From the NCBI GenBank assembly GCA_048213135.1, contig PS015126.1, positions 1 through 64,000 on the forward strand: a stretch of 64,000 nt of DNA, read 5' to 3'. The position numbers and the translations under genes are program-made. The notes under the pieces were generated by a model. The model worked only from the letters and a program-made list of their open reading frames with translations, did no database searches and was not told the DNA's origin. This DNA is from Reclinomonas americana ATCC 50394. Taxonomy: Eukaryota; Jakobida; Jakobea; Jakobida. Positions 10,901-22,189 of this stretch are shown here, in pieces. How positions within the stretch are numbered: position 1 is the stretch's first letter; every line of letters begins with the position of its first letter.

Positions 10901-12787
10901 CTTTGTCTGTGTGAGTGCGCAGGGACTGTTGGCCCGAGCGACATTCTGCTGTCGGGTGCGCAGACGTACTCGAGTGTGACGGTGCCATTCACGGTGGGCA
11001 CACTGAGTATGGTGGATCTCAACACGGGACAGACGCCAACATTCAGCATTGTGGGCGGTGTGCACGCGGCTCTGTTCAGTCTGGTGGGTGGCAATCAGCT
11101 GACGATCTCTGTGGCGCCGCCACTGAGTCGGCGGCTGCAAGTGTTTGTGCAAGTGAGCGACGGGGCGCTGTCGTACACCAAACAGTTCATGATTGTGTAT
11201 GGTGCGTGTATGGGGAAAGAGAGGGAAGGGAAGAAAAGCGGGAAAGGGGTAAGAGAGGGAAAGTGGGAAGAGAAGGGAGAAGAGAGGAAAGGGGGAAGGG
11301 AGGAAAGGAAGAAGAGAGGAAAAGGGAAAGAAAGTGACAGGGGAAGAGAAGCAGGAAGAGGAAAAGAGCGAAAGAAGAAAAGAAAGAAGAGAGGGAAGAG
11401 GGAGAAAGGGGAAGAGAGGGAAATTGGGAAGAGAAGTGGAGGGGGGAAGAGATGGAAAGGGGGAAGAGGGGGAAGAGGGAGAAAAGAGGGAAAGGGTGAA
11501 GAGGGAGAAGAGAGAGAAAGGTGGAAGAGAGGGAAAGGGGGAAGAGGGAGAAGATGGAGAAAGGTGGANNNNNNNNNNNNNNNNNNNNAAGGGAGGAAAG
11601 GAAGAAGAGAGCGAAAGAGGAAAGAGCGAAAGAGGAAGAGAGCGAAAGGGGAAGAGGTGGAGAGGGGAAAGGGAGAAGAGAGAGAAAGGGAAGAAAATGA
11701 AACGGGGAAGAAGGGATGGGGGAAGAGAGGGAACGGGGGAGGGGAATTTTGGGGATAGGCTACATGGCGTAGATAGCAAGGGAATAGTGAAAGAGCGGAG
11801 ATCGCAGATGTGACTAGTGGAAGACACAATGGTAAAGAGACAAATGGAAGTTCATTTAGTTTGCGGGTGGGTATCTAGTTGCAGCAAAAAGAGACATTGT
11901 TGTCTGTTGGATGTTCTCTCTCTCTCTCACTCCCTCCCTCTCACTCTGTCGAAGTGGCTCCTTCTACGGCAACGGAGGGTTTCTTCCTGAAAATAGAATG
12001 TCTTATCGCTTGTGCAGCATCGAATACAAGTTGTTCTACGCTGCAGAACGGCGTCGTGGCTCGTTGCGTTGCTTTTCACGTCCGGTGTGCAGCATCGTCG
12101 GTCGCCTCACTGTTTGCTATACGAGCAGCCGCGTTGGAGGTGTGTCAGTTCGAGGCAGTGGACCGGCCTGGCGGCACAATCTTGGCGTCGCTCGTCACTG
12201 CTCGCAATGAGATCGGTTGCTGCGAACTGTGCGATCTGTACTCGCAATGTCGATCGTGGACATTCTTGGATGCTGCTGCGGCGTCGAACTCTCTTGGAGT
12301 GAGCGTATGCACACTGAAGGCGCGTGATCGGAAGTGAGAAAGAGATTGTGTGAATTTGAGAAGCTCACCTTCGTGGGGCATGCAGAGCACAGTGCCGGCA
12401 ACTGCTGCGAATGCAGAGACCAGCAATGTGTGTGGCACGCACTTCTGCTTGGTGTCGGGACGCAAGACGAGTGCGGCTGCGTACGACAGCAGTGGCTTCC
12501 AGACCAGCACGGGTGAGTTCTCGCAGGGAAAAGAGATAAGAGAGCATCGTGATTGATGCGTTGGTTACTTGCATGCAGATCGACCTGGTGGCGATCTCAC
12601 GTGGGCCATCAAGACGACGACCGGGCCACAGGCATGCTCGCTGTGGTGCTCGCAGTTGACCGCGTGTGGCTCGTGGACATTCACTACGTCGACCAAGCAG
12701 TGCGTGCCGAAGAGTGGCGTGGTGGCCACGTCGACAATGACTGCGTGTGCTATGAGTGGCGACTGCACGTCGGGCGTGAAGATTTGA
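4973..12787 (+). CDS. Secreted NHL / cadherin-like / TIG-like / PAN protein, paralogue A (interrupted by gaps and an inverted segment)
   Basis: Function is unknown; the modules suggest an extracellular recognition or adhesion protein. Exon 1 (4973-5039) encodes a signal peptide (LVVLFFIHSLAV). Next come an Ig/FN3-like stretch with a first NHL unit (5156-5391) and NHL repeats (VAGSTSGVAGSTDATG; NNIVRSIRVSDSSVSTI) to about 6240. An FN3-like and a cadherin-like domain follow (6240-6685, APTDISCSS, TTDANAGQSFTYS), then a second Ig-like start (7192-7363). A second NHL block runs on from 8741, with FN3/cadherin-like domains to about 9805 and 9871-10152. A TIG-like domain (10220-10524, LITLTGTGL), a cadherin-like domain (10921-11202) and Cys-rich PAN/apple-like repeats (11953-12787) end the protein; the last has CSLWCSQLTACGSWTF and finishes GVKI. 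Bases 7384-8183 carry homologous exons on the opposite strand. Two introns are almost pure purine. Paralogue B gives the intact layout. Exact exon borders remain partly uncertain. Confidence 0.7.
7384..8183 (-). other. Inverted segment of paralogue A between two N runs
   Basis: On the minus strand this block encodes exons matching paralogue B at about 15193-16002: IAFDASGTAFVCDMWNRTIR, STLAGNGSSGTANG, ARFNRPHGIVVDPSNKAMYV and GGPNGLALDSTANRLY. It is bounded by N runs (7364-7383 and 8184-8710). Reverse-complemented, both its ends abut the flanking sequence exactly as in paralogue B. A scaffolding orientation error is much more likely than a true inversion. Confidence 0.85.
8184..8710. other. 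Assembly gap (N run, 527 bases)
   Basis: Comparison with paralogue B, where the matching joint is continuous at about 16002-16003, indicates that little or no sequence is really missing here once the inverted block is turned round. Confidence 0.8.
10525..10920 (+). repeat. Purine-only intron of paralogue A
   Basis: An intron made almost wholly of A and G (GGAGAG, GGAAAGG words) between the TIG-like and a cadherin-like exon. The matching intron of paralogue B is built the same way. Confidence 0.8.
11203..11952 (+). repeat. Purine-rich intron of paralogue A with a 19-20-base gap
   Basis: About 530 bases of nearly pure purine (GAAGAGAGGGAAAGGGG-type units, 11206-11745), interrupted by a short N run near 11570-11588. 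A short conserved non-purine block (about 11746-11930) follows and is almost identical in paralogue B. It ends in a CT tract before the PAN exons. Confidence 0.75.
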
Positions 12788-12797
12788 AGAGTGAAAA

Positions 12798-12807
12798 TTG
12801 GCGCCAA
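12798..12807. promoter_or_regulatory. TTGGCGCCAA palindrome before paralogue B
   Basis: Identical to the site before paralogue A, and followed by the same ATTTGCACC. It lies 11 bp after the stop of A and about 90 bp before the start of B, so the promoter of B sits in a 112-bp spacer. Confidence 0.5.
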
Positions 12808-12899
12808 TTTGCACCGTTTCCGCAGATTTGTTTTGGGTGTATTCATTCCGTATGGGCAAACGGCCTCTCTCCTCTCGCTTGCGCTCTCAAGCTGCCGGC

Positions 12900-15800
12900 A
12901 TGCACTCCCTCGTCTGTCTAACACTCATCCTCCTCTTTCTCGTTCACACACTCGTTGGCACTGCAAGTTGCGTTTGCGTGTGCGGCGCGCTTTTTCGCGC
13001 CTTGTGCACCTCCCGTGTATTGCTCACACGCACCCACGCACTTCTCTCACAATTCACCTCCGCACAGGCGCCCAGACGGTCACCACCGCCGTCGCCAACA
13101 ACATCACCGGCACGTCCGCCACTCTCAATTCATGGGTCAATCCCAACAATGTCGCCGGCGGCACCTCCAACTCCTTCGAGTGGTCCCCCTATGCTGCCAC
13201 TGTGGGCGTCTCCTCTGCCACCGTCTCCACTTTTGTGGGCACCGCTGGCTCATGGGGAACTGCGGATGGTGTTGGCGCCAGCGCACAACTGAATGGACCT
13301 CTGGTGCGCACTGATGATTATCCTTTCTGTGCGTGTAACGTGCTGGGCCTAATTCACTGCGCGACTGTGTACTGTCTGCAGGGTCTCACCTTTGACGCCA
13401 TGGGCAACTTGTACGTGGGCGAATACAAGTTTCGGCATGCACCCGCTCTTGTTCACAGTCTGTTCGATCCGACTCACTCTCCCTCGCACTCAATGATGAT
13501 NNNNNNNNNNNNNNNNNNNNGGGAGGGGGAGAGGGAGAAAACTAGCGCCATGCATTTCTCTATTCTCAACTGCGTCTTCTGTTTGTGCGTGAGTGCAGCC
13601 GACCGCGTGAACAACTCCATCCGAGCCATTGATACGGTGGCGATGACGGTGACGACGGTGGCGGGTTCGACCAGCGGCACATCTGGATCCACGGATGCCA
13701 CCGGTGAGTTTATCTTTGCGGCTCTGCGTGGTCGTCTGTGCACGTGTGTGAGTGTTGGGTGAATGAGTGTGTGTTTACAAGTGAGTGAGTGAGTAAGTGA
13801 GTGAGTGAGTGAGTGATAGTTTGCATTCGCGCTGATCGTTTCTGCAGGAACGACTTCTCGCTTCAGCGCCCCAGTGGGCCTGGCATTCGACGCCGGAAAC
13901 AACGTCATCTACATCTCTGATGTTGTGTGTCTCCTCCTTCCACTCTGAGCGCTGTCTTGATTCTCACTGCCAAATACGCCACGCAGTCTGGCAACAATAC
14001 TATGCGACAGTTCCGCGTTTCAAACTCGTCCGTGTCAACGATTGGCGGCGCGGCGGGCGTGAGTGGATCAGCCAACGGCAGCGCTTTGACGGTGGCGCGC
14101 TTCACACAGCCCCACTTCATCGCATTCGATGCATCGACTGCTTCCGTACTTGTCTCCGACCACGGTACGAACATCATCCGTCGCCTCTCGCTGGCGTCAC
14201 AATCGGTGTCAGCCACCCCCGCCACTTCCACGGGCTCCCTCGCCACGTCCATCACAGCCTCTCTGACTGGATTGGCAAGCAACTGGACATACTATTATCG
14301 CGCCGTCGGTGTCACCTCCACACCCAGCACCATCAACGGCGCCACCGTGTCGTTCACCACCACCACCAATGTGGCTCCGACCGATATTAGCTGCTCGTCG
14401 ACGACATATGTGTCGCCATCGGTGGCGAATCAAGTCGTGTGTGCGTTGCAGACGACGGACGCGAATGCGGGGCAGTCGTTCACATACTCGATTGTCGGCG
14501 GTGCCAACAGCGCAGTGTTTTCGATCAGCGGACAGTCGCTGGTGATTGTGGCGGCGGGGCAGGCGGGCAGTTCGCTGGCGGTGACGATCCGGTCGACGGA
14601 CAATGGAACGCCGGCGCTCTTCTTCGACAAGGCGTTCACCATTGCCACGGGTGAGGCACATGTTACCCTGCATGGTCTTGTGTGCTCTGTGTCTGTCTGT
14701 CCATCTATCTATCTTGCATCTCTCAAGCACACACGTGCGCGCATGTAGCGCAGGTTGCTTCACCATGTTGTTTCTCTGCTGCCCGCATTTCTCGGTTGCG
14801 TGTGTCTCTCTTTTTCTCATTCTCATGCTTTCCTGTCCTGCGGGTTGATTCATTCTCTTGCCCCTTCCTCATCTCTCATTCTCTACCCCTTTCTCCTTCC
14901 CCTTCTTTCTCTCCTTTTGCTCTCTCTGTCTCACACACACGTAATCTAGTTTTCCTCCAGATATTCTCTCTTCCCTGTCCACTTCCTCGTCATGTTGGTC
15001 ATTTACCTGTTGATGTGTCACAGCCACCCAATCGCTGGCCACGCTCACGGCCAGCAGTGTCACCACGTCGTCGGCAACATTGAATGCGGTGGTGGGCAAC
15101 TCTGTGGCGGCCTCGACAATGACCAACTCGTTCGAGTGGGCGCCTTCAGCGGCTGCACTCGGCGTCACGCCAGCCGTGTCGACATGGGTGGGTACGGCGG
15201 GCATGTCTGGTTCGACGGATGGCACGGGGACTGCTGCTCGTTTATCTGCACCGGCAGTTTGTCGTCATTCAAATCGGTAAGTTATTCGTAACTCAGTGCT
15301 CACTTTGGCATTGCAGAGCATCGCTTTTGATGCTTCGGGCACTGCGTTCGTGTGCGATATGTGGAACCGCACGATTCGGCAAGTCACGAGTGGAGGTGTG
15401 ACATCGACGTTTCTGGGAACTGCCGGAGCTGTAAGCTTTGTCGATGGGATCGGCAGCGCCGCGCTGTTTGATTCACCAACCGATGTGTCGATTGACTTGA
15501 CCACAGGGTACCTCTACATTGTTGATGTTGCGTTGCTGTCGGTGTCCGTGAAAGAGTTCCTCTGCCCCTGACGGCTGCCGTCTCCAGCAATCTAACCATG
15601 CCATCCGTGTGAGCACTGCATCCGGCTCTGTATCGACACTGGCTGGCAACGGGTCATCCGGCACTGCCAATGGCACTGGATCCAGTGCGAGGTTTAACAG
15701 ACCGCATGGCATCGTGGTTGATCCTTCGAACAAGGCAATGTACGTTGGTGACTGGCAGAACAACGCCATCAGAAAGGTGCGTGCGCGCATCTACGACCGC

Positions 15801-18800
15801 TGTGTTTGTATGATCACACAACGTTACTCCGTTTCTTAGGTCACATTCGGCGGCGAGGTCACCACCTACTGTGGCACTATTGGATCACCCGGTACAGTTG
15901 ATGGGGCATGTGTAACAACAGCACGGTTTGGCGGACCCAACGGCTTGGCACTGGACTCGACGGCCAATCGACTGTACGTTGGTTCGTGTTTGTTGTATGG
16001 TCTATGCTATTATTGTGACACTAGATGTGCACTTACGCGGTTGGGTGCGAGCAGCTGATCGAGATCGCCACAACATTCGTGCGATCGACATGCTGGCGAT
16101 GACGGTGTCAACTCTGGCCGGCTCGCTCTCTGGGGTTTCAGGAGCGACAGATGCCACAGGCACTGCGGCTCGATTCAACGAACCCATTGGCATCCAGCTT
16201 GATCGAGCTCGTGGCGTTCTTTACGTTGCTGACGTTGCGTCGGGTTATTATGCAACGGACGTAAAGTAGTTTCTCGAATCATTTATTTTTATGCCTGTTG
16301 AAGTTTAACAACTCCACCATTCGCCAAGTCGTCGTCAGCACCGGCGCCGTAACAACCATCGCCGGCGCTGCGGGAGCCACAGGAACAGCCGACGGCAGCC
16401 CTGTGACAAGTGCTCGATTCAATGGCCCGGTTTGTTTGTCTGGTGCTTGTGGCGACTAATTTGATGCGTCTCTCATTTTGTCTGTCCAGGTGTTTATGGC
16501 GTACGATGCCACATCATCCACTCTGTATATTGCAGGTGTGCTATGAAAGGAGAGATTGAACCACCGGTTTGTCTTGTCTTCTTTCTCATATTGCACCGTA
16601 GAGTACAACAACAACACCATTCGCCGACTCACCATCGGCTCCACCACCGTCTCGGCCACCCCGGCCACCTCCGGCGTCGCCTCCAGCACCACACTGTCCG
16701 CATCGCTGACGTCACTCGCCGCCAACTGGACGTACTACTTTCGTGCCCTCGCCACCTCCACCGTGCCCAGCACCCTCACCGGCTCCACAATGTCGTTCAC
16801 TACCTCCAACGCGGCGCCGACTGACATTACCTGCTCTACCACCACTTATGTTGCTCCATCGACGGCCAACATGCCTGTTTGTACTTTGAGTACCGGCGAC
16901 GATAACGCGGGACAGTCGTACACGTACGCGGTCAGCGGTGGCGCAAACGGCAGCGCGTTCTCCCTGGGTGGAGGAGGCGCCCAGTTGCAGATCACCTCGG
17001 CGGGACAATCTGCCAGTCCACTTGTTGTCACGATTCGCTCGTTTGACAATGGCACGCCGCCGATGTTCTTCGACAAGTCATTCAGTGTGACGTCGGGTGA
17101 GTAGATGATTGATTGAGACTGTTGTTTCTCGGCGTGGATGCTGACCTTGTCTTCCACAGTGAACAATGCGCCAACGGCAGTGACATTGAGTGCAAGCTCG
17201 TACATTCCGCCCAGCACGGCGGGACTGGCGATTGGCTCGATGAGCACGAGTGACGTGGACTCGCAGCAGTCGTTCACGTATTCGGTGGTGGGTGGTGCGA
17301 GCAGTGCGCTGGTGACGATTGTGTCTGGCAATCAGCTACAGTTTGCGAATGCGGGCGTAGCGGCATCGTTGGTGGTGATTGTGCGCACGACCGACAATGG
17401 CAACCCTGCGATGTCGTTCGATCAGACGCTCAACATTGCTGGTTGCGTGCTGTTGTGATTGCGAATCGTCGTGGTGCGTAATGGTGCTGATAGTGTGGCC
17501 TCTGCAGCGCCGACTGTGGCATCGCTGTCGGCCACCTTTGTGTCGGCACTGGCTGGCCAAGTGGTGACGCTGACAGGAACCGCGCTGGTGAACACCTCGG
17601 CCGACGCATCGGCGTATGTGTTGGCCACTCCCCTTTGTGGCGCGACAACACCGCCGACGGCCGTGGCCAGCACCACCATTAGCAGTGCATTCGGCAGTGC
17701 GACCAGCATCACGCTGACAATTGGAGCAGCGGGTGCAGCCGTAGGCACGTACGAGCTGTGCACGCGATGGACTCCTGCCAAGACATATCTGGCGGTGTCG
17801 GCATTTGCCATTGGTGAGGAATGAGGGGAAGGGAGAGGGGAGAGAGGAGGGGGGGAGGGAGAAGGAGTGGAGGAACAAGGAAAGGGAGTTGGGTGGAAGA
17901 GAGGGCACAGGGAGAGGGTGAGTGGCGAGGGAAGAGAGCGCAGGGAGAGGAGAGGAGCGAGGAGGGAGAGGGAAAGGGAAGGGAACTGGAGAGAAAGAGA
18001 GAAGAGCAGCGAGAGAAAGAGTGAAATCTGAGCGAAGAGGGAGAAGTGAGAAGGANNNNNNNNNNNNNNNNNNNNNNNNNNNNNNNNNNNNNNNNNNNNN
18101 NNNNNNNNNNNNNNNNNNNNNNNNNNNNNNNNNNNNNNNNNNNNNNNNNNNNNNNNNNNNNNNNNNNNNNNNNNNNNNNNNNNNNNNNNNNNNNNNNNNN
18201 NNNNNNNNNNNNNNNNNNNNNNNNNNNNNNNNNNNNNNNNNNNNNNNNNNNNNNNNNNNNNNNNNNNNNNNNNNNNNNNNNNNNNNNNNNNNNNNNNNNN
18301 NNNNNNNNNNNNNNNNNNNNNNNNNNNNNNNNNNNNNNNNNNNNNNNNNNNNNNNNNNNNNNNNNNNNNNNNNNNNNNNNNNNNNNNNNNNNNNNNNNNN
18401 NNNNNNNNNNNNNNNNNNNNNNNNNNNNNNNNNNNNNNNNNNNNNNNNNNNNNNNNNNNNNNNNNNNNNNNNNNNNNNNNNNNNNNGAGTGGCGGGGAAG
18501 CAGGGAAAGGGGAGAGAGAGAGAAGGCAGAGGGAGAGGAAGAGAGAGGGCCGAGGGAGAGGAAGAGGAAGAGGGAAAGGGAGAGGGAGAGGGAGAGGGAG
18601 AGCTGAACCGTTGTCTGTGTGAATGTGCAGGGAGTGTTGGTCCGAGCGACATTTTGCTTTCTGGACCGCAGACATACTCGAGTGCGACGGTGCCATTCAC
18701 GGTGGGCACACTGAGCATGGTGGATCTCAACACGGGACAGACGCCGACATTCAGCATTGTGGGCGGTGTGCATGCGGCTATGTTCACCGTCGTGGGTGGC

Positions 18801-20594
18801 AATCAGCTAACGCTGTCGGTGGCTCCGCCACTGAGTCGGCGACTGCAAGTGTTTGTGCAAGTGAGCGACGGGGCGCTGACGTACACCAAACAGTTCATGG
18901 TTGTGTACGGTGCGTGGGTGGGGAAGGGAAAGGGGGAGGGAGGGAAGAGGGGAAAGGAGGGAAGAGGGAGAAGAGAGGGAAATTGGGAAGAGAAGGTGGA
19001 AGAGAGTGACAGGGGGAAGGGAGGAAAGGAAGAAGAGAGGAAAAGGGAAAGAGAGTGACAGGGGAAGAGAAGCAGGAAGAGGAAGAGAGCGAAAGAAGAA
19101 AAGAGAGAAGAGAGGGAAGAGGGGGAAAGGGGAAGAGAGGGAAATTGGGAAGAGAAGTGGAGGGGGGAAGAGAGGGAAATTGGGAAGAGAAGTGAAGGGG
19201 GGGAGAGATGGAAAGGGGGAAGAGGGGGAAGAGGGAGAAAAGAGGGAAAGGGTGAAGAGGGAGAAGAGAGAGAAAGGTGGAAGAGAAAGGGGGAAGAGAG
19301 GGAAATTGGGTGGAGAAGGAAAGGGAGGAAGAGATGGAAAGGGGNNNNNNNNNNNNNNNNNNNNCAAGAGGGGGAAAGGGGACAGAGAGCGGAAGGGGAA
19401 GAGAGCGAAATTCGAAGAGAGCGAAACGGGGAAGAGAGGGAACGGGGAAGAGAGCGAAAGGGGAAGAGGGAAAGGGGGAAGAGGGAAAGAGAGGGAAGGG
19501 GAAAGGGAGAAAGGAAGGGAAAGGGGGAAGATGGTGAAAGGGGGAGGGGAATTTTGGGGATAGGCTACATGGCGTAGATAGCAAGGGAATAGTGAAAGAG
19601 CGGAGATCGCAGATGTGACTAGTGGAAAACAGCAATGGTAAAGAGACAAATGAAAGCTCATTTAGATTGCGGGTGTGTATCTAGTTGCAGCAAAAAGAGA
19701 CATTGTTGTCTGTTGGATGTTCTCTCTCTCTCTCACACACACACACTCCCTCCCTCTCACTCTGTCGAAGTGGCTCCTTCTACGGCATTTGAGGGTTTCT
19801 TGCTGAAAATAGAATGTCTTATCGCTTGTGCAGCATCGAATACAAGTTGTTCTACGCTGCAGAACGGCGTCGTGGCTCGTTGCGTTGCTTGTCAGCTCAG
19901 GTGAGCATCATCGCCGGTCGCCTCACTGTTTGCTATACGAGCAGCCGAGTTGGAGGTGTGTCAGTTCGAGGCAGTGGATCGACCTGGCGGCACAATCTTG
20001 GGGTCGCTCGTCTCTGTGCGCAATGAGATCGGTTGCTGCGAACTGTGCGATCGATCCTCACTGTGTCGGTCGTGGACATTCTTGGATGCTGCTGCGGCGT
20101 CGAACTCTCTTGGAGTGAGTGTGTGCACGCTGAAGGCACGTGATCGAAAGTGAGAAAGGGATTGTGTGGAATGGCAAGCTCACCTTCTTGTTGCTCGCAG
20201 AGCACGGTGCCGGCAACTGCTGCGAATGCAGAGACCAGCAACGTGTGCGGCTCCCACTTCTGCTTGGTGTCGGGACGCAAGACGAGTGCGGCGGCGTATG
20301 ACAGCAGCGGCTTCCTGACCAGCACGGGTGAGTCCTCGCAGAGAAAAGAGATGAGAGAGAGATCTGTGACTGACATTGTATGCAGATCGTCCTGGAGGTG
20401 ACCTCACGTGGGCCATCAAGACGATGACCGGACCGCAAGCATGCTCACTGTGGTGCTCCCAACTGACTGCCTGCGGCTCATGGACATTCACTACGTCGAC
20501 CAAGCAGTGCGTGCCGAAGAGCGGCGTGGTGGCCACGTCGACAGGGACGGCGTGTGCGACGAGCGGGGACTGCACGTCGGGATTGAAGATTTGA
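12900..20594 (+). CDS. Secreted NHL / cadherin-like / TIG-like / PAN protein, paralogue B
   Basis: This is the better-preserved twin of the preceding gene, with no inversion. Exon 1 (12900-12966) is a signal peptide (LVCLTLILLFLVHTLVG); an in-frame upstream Met at 12852 is an alternative start. Domain order: Ig-like/NHL (13068-13303); NHL units to about 14190; FN3-like and cadherin-like (14205-14650); Ig-like restart (15024-15190); NHL block (15317-16640) with YVGDWQNNAIRK; FN3/cadherin-like (16640-17095); cadherin-like (17160-17441); TIG-like (17513-17815); cadherin-like (18631-18910); Cys-rich PAN/apple-like repeats (19766-20594). Gaps at 13501-13520, 18056-18486 and 19345-19364 fall in introns. 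Several donors are GTTGCG (12967, 15527, 16234, 17442). NHL repeats form six-bladed propellers; cadherin-like units of this type bind calcium in some bacterial adhesins, but no such role can be claimed here. Nucleotide similarity to A, introns included, points to recent tandem duplication. Confidence 0.75.
18056..18486. other. Assembly gap (N run, 431 bases) in a purine intron of paralogue B
   Basis: The bases on either side (GAAGGA and GAGTGGCGGGG) are contiguous in the matching intron of paralogue A (GAAGGAGAGTGACGGGG). The gap is probably empty, or holds an insertion absent from A. Confidence 0.75.
18911..19765 (+). repeat. Purine-rich intron of paralogue B
   Basis: About 640 bases of nearly pure A/G with internal near-duplications (GGGAAATTGGGAAGAGAAG occurs several times), a 20-base gap at 19345-19364, then the conserved block shared with paralogue A and a CT/CA tract before the PAN exons. 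Confidence 0.75.
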
Positions 20595-20650
20595 AGTGCA
20601 GTAGGCAAGTCGACCTCTGAAGTACACGCTCCCTCTGACACACACAAGAA

Positions 20651-21060
20651 AGCTGCTGCTGCCCTCAATATTGGTGTTCGTGTTGATGTTTTGGATACGG
20701 TCGGACTTGGTCATTAAGATAGCTGTTGTTTGTTTCGGAGAAGTATCGCGATGGGATGCGTGCTGTCGAGCAACACACGCACAAGCGTGTTGTCTTCTAT
20801 ACACTGGTGTTTGGCTCCGGTGGCATCGTCCCGAAACGGACTGGTGACAACGTGGCCGAACTGGTGCATGGCCGTTCACCTCAGGAGCGTCGAAGCAGTG
20901 ACGACACGGATCGCTTGCTGTCGAAACTGTGTAGCTGCGCTGCGCGCCACGACCATACAAACAACAATTCATTCACCAACAAACAAGCAACAGCTGTCTT
21001 GATGACCAAGTTCAACCGTATCCAAAACATCAACACAGACACCAATCTTGAGGCAGCTGC
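20651..21060. repeat. Imperfect inverted repeat, arms about 80 bp, spacer about 246 bp
   Basis: The arm at 20651-20734 read in reverse matches the arm at 20981-21060; the shared core is CCGTATCCAAAACATCAACA. I estimate about 85 percent identity by eye. Both arms encode a similar peptide on opposite strands (RIQNINTNTN and RIQNINTDTN). The spacer shows no recognisable gene. It could be a MITE-like element or an inverted exon duplication; no target-site duplication was identified. The remainder of 20595-21594 has a 20-base gap at 21301-21320 and no clear exon. Confidence 0.6.
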
Positions 21061-21594
21061 AGGTTCCTTGTGTGTGTGTGTGTGTTCGCTCTCGGAGCTC
21101 CGAACAAGTCGAGAGCTGCGATCTTCACCGCATAAGCGTGGTTGACCAATAGATTTGACGCACTTGCATACACCAACAACTCTTGCTATCCTTCTGCATT
21201 CCTTTTTGGAATTCGGCGTCAAATCCATGCTTGTTGTCATGAGCCGTGGTTTCTCTTGCAGAAACGCCAGCATTAGCCATCTCGACTTTTTCTCGCTTTT
21301 NNNNNNNNNNNNNNNNNNNNTCATCATGCAGCTGTGTTGTTGTTTGGATTAGCAAAGTTGTTGTTGTTTTTGTTTGTGGGGTTTGTTCGAATTATCTTCA
21401 AGAGATTGAGGTGTTCTGTGGCGGCAACCGTGAGGAGCTCGCGTAGAATTACAATAGATCCATGCGTATCGACACCAGGCACCGCTGCGGGTCTCCGGCG
21501 AAGAAATTCGACTTCGCGCATGGATTGAGCGGAGGACCGGAGCTTCTCGTCGCGAGTTTTCAGACAAAGAATCCCTCACACACTCCGCGTTTGC

Positions 21595-22118
21595 ATGCGC
21601 ACACAGCAGCAGCAGCAGAAGCAGCAGCAACAAGTCGACGCTGGCGGTGACGACCAACTCGTTGACGAGCATCTCATGTCCGGTTCCACCGCCCTCCGTC
21701 GCCCCGTTCCCTCGGCCACCTCCCCCGCACTCCTCTTCTCCGGCCTGCTCCTCTTTGCCGCCCTCGGCCTCACCGTCTTCATTGTGGTGGTGTACACACT
21801 GGCGACCGACGGATCGCCGTTCCGTGCCGATGTACTGACACCGTGGATGGGCGCCACTCTGCTCGACTTTTACACGAATGTCACGGTGTTGGTGGCGTGG
21901 ATATGGTATCGAGAGACGTCGTGGTTGTGGCGAGTTGTGTGGCTGGTGTTGCTGGTCGCCACTGGGAGCATCGCCACGTGTGCGTATGTGTGCATTCAGT
22001 TGTTCAAGGTGCGTTGGTGTTCTTCAAAGGGTAATTGGCGCGATTGCTGACAACTGGGGTGGAATAGGTGTGGCGACGTCGGTTGCCGATTCAGTGGGCG
22101 TTGTTGCGCGAGCGATAG
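21595..22118 (+). CDS. DUF1475-type multi-pass membrane protein
   Basis: Function is unknown; the family is a small set of eukaryotic membrane proteins. Two exons, 21595-22008 and 22068-22118, join in phase 0 across a 59-nt intron (donor GTGCGT, acceptor AATAG). They give 154 residues, or 127 from the second Met at 21676. The first 27 residues are Gln-rich and may be untranslated. Then come a hydrophobic helix (LLFSGLLLFAALGLTVFIVV), the conserved block YTLATDGSPFRADVLTPWMG, a second helix around FYTNVTVLVAWIWY, and a third (VVWLVLLVATGSIATCAYVC). The basic tail ends WALLRER. The phrase TDGSPFR with TPWM and LDFY is what suggests DUF1475. A 5' exon upstream is possible but not seen. Confidence 0.65.
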
Positions 22119-22189
22119 GACGAGGGAGAGGGAAGGGGAGGGAGATAGAAAAGGAGATATAAACAGAGAAAAAAGAGATCAGAAGGCGA

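Noticed and set aside
10525-11760. Long charged frames in the purine tracts (GKGEE-type) and the antisense Ser/Pro/Phe-rich frames
   Set aside because: They lie between well-supported exons of paralogue A, have no ordinary amino acid composition, and correspond to introns with matching splice sites.
20726-21145. 139-residue + strand frame as a gene
   Set aside because: It runs through the inverted repeat and its spacer, lacks splice context or family similarity, and a competing frame exists on the other strand; kept only as a repeat finding.
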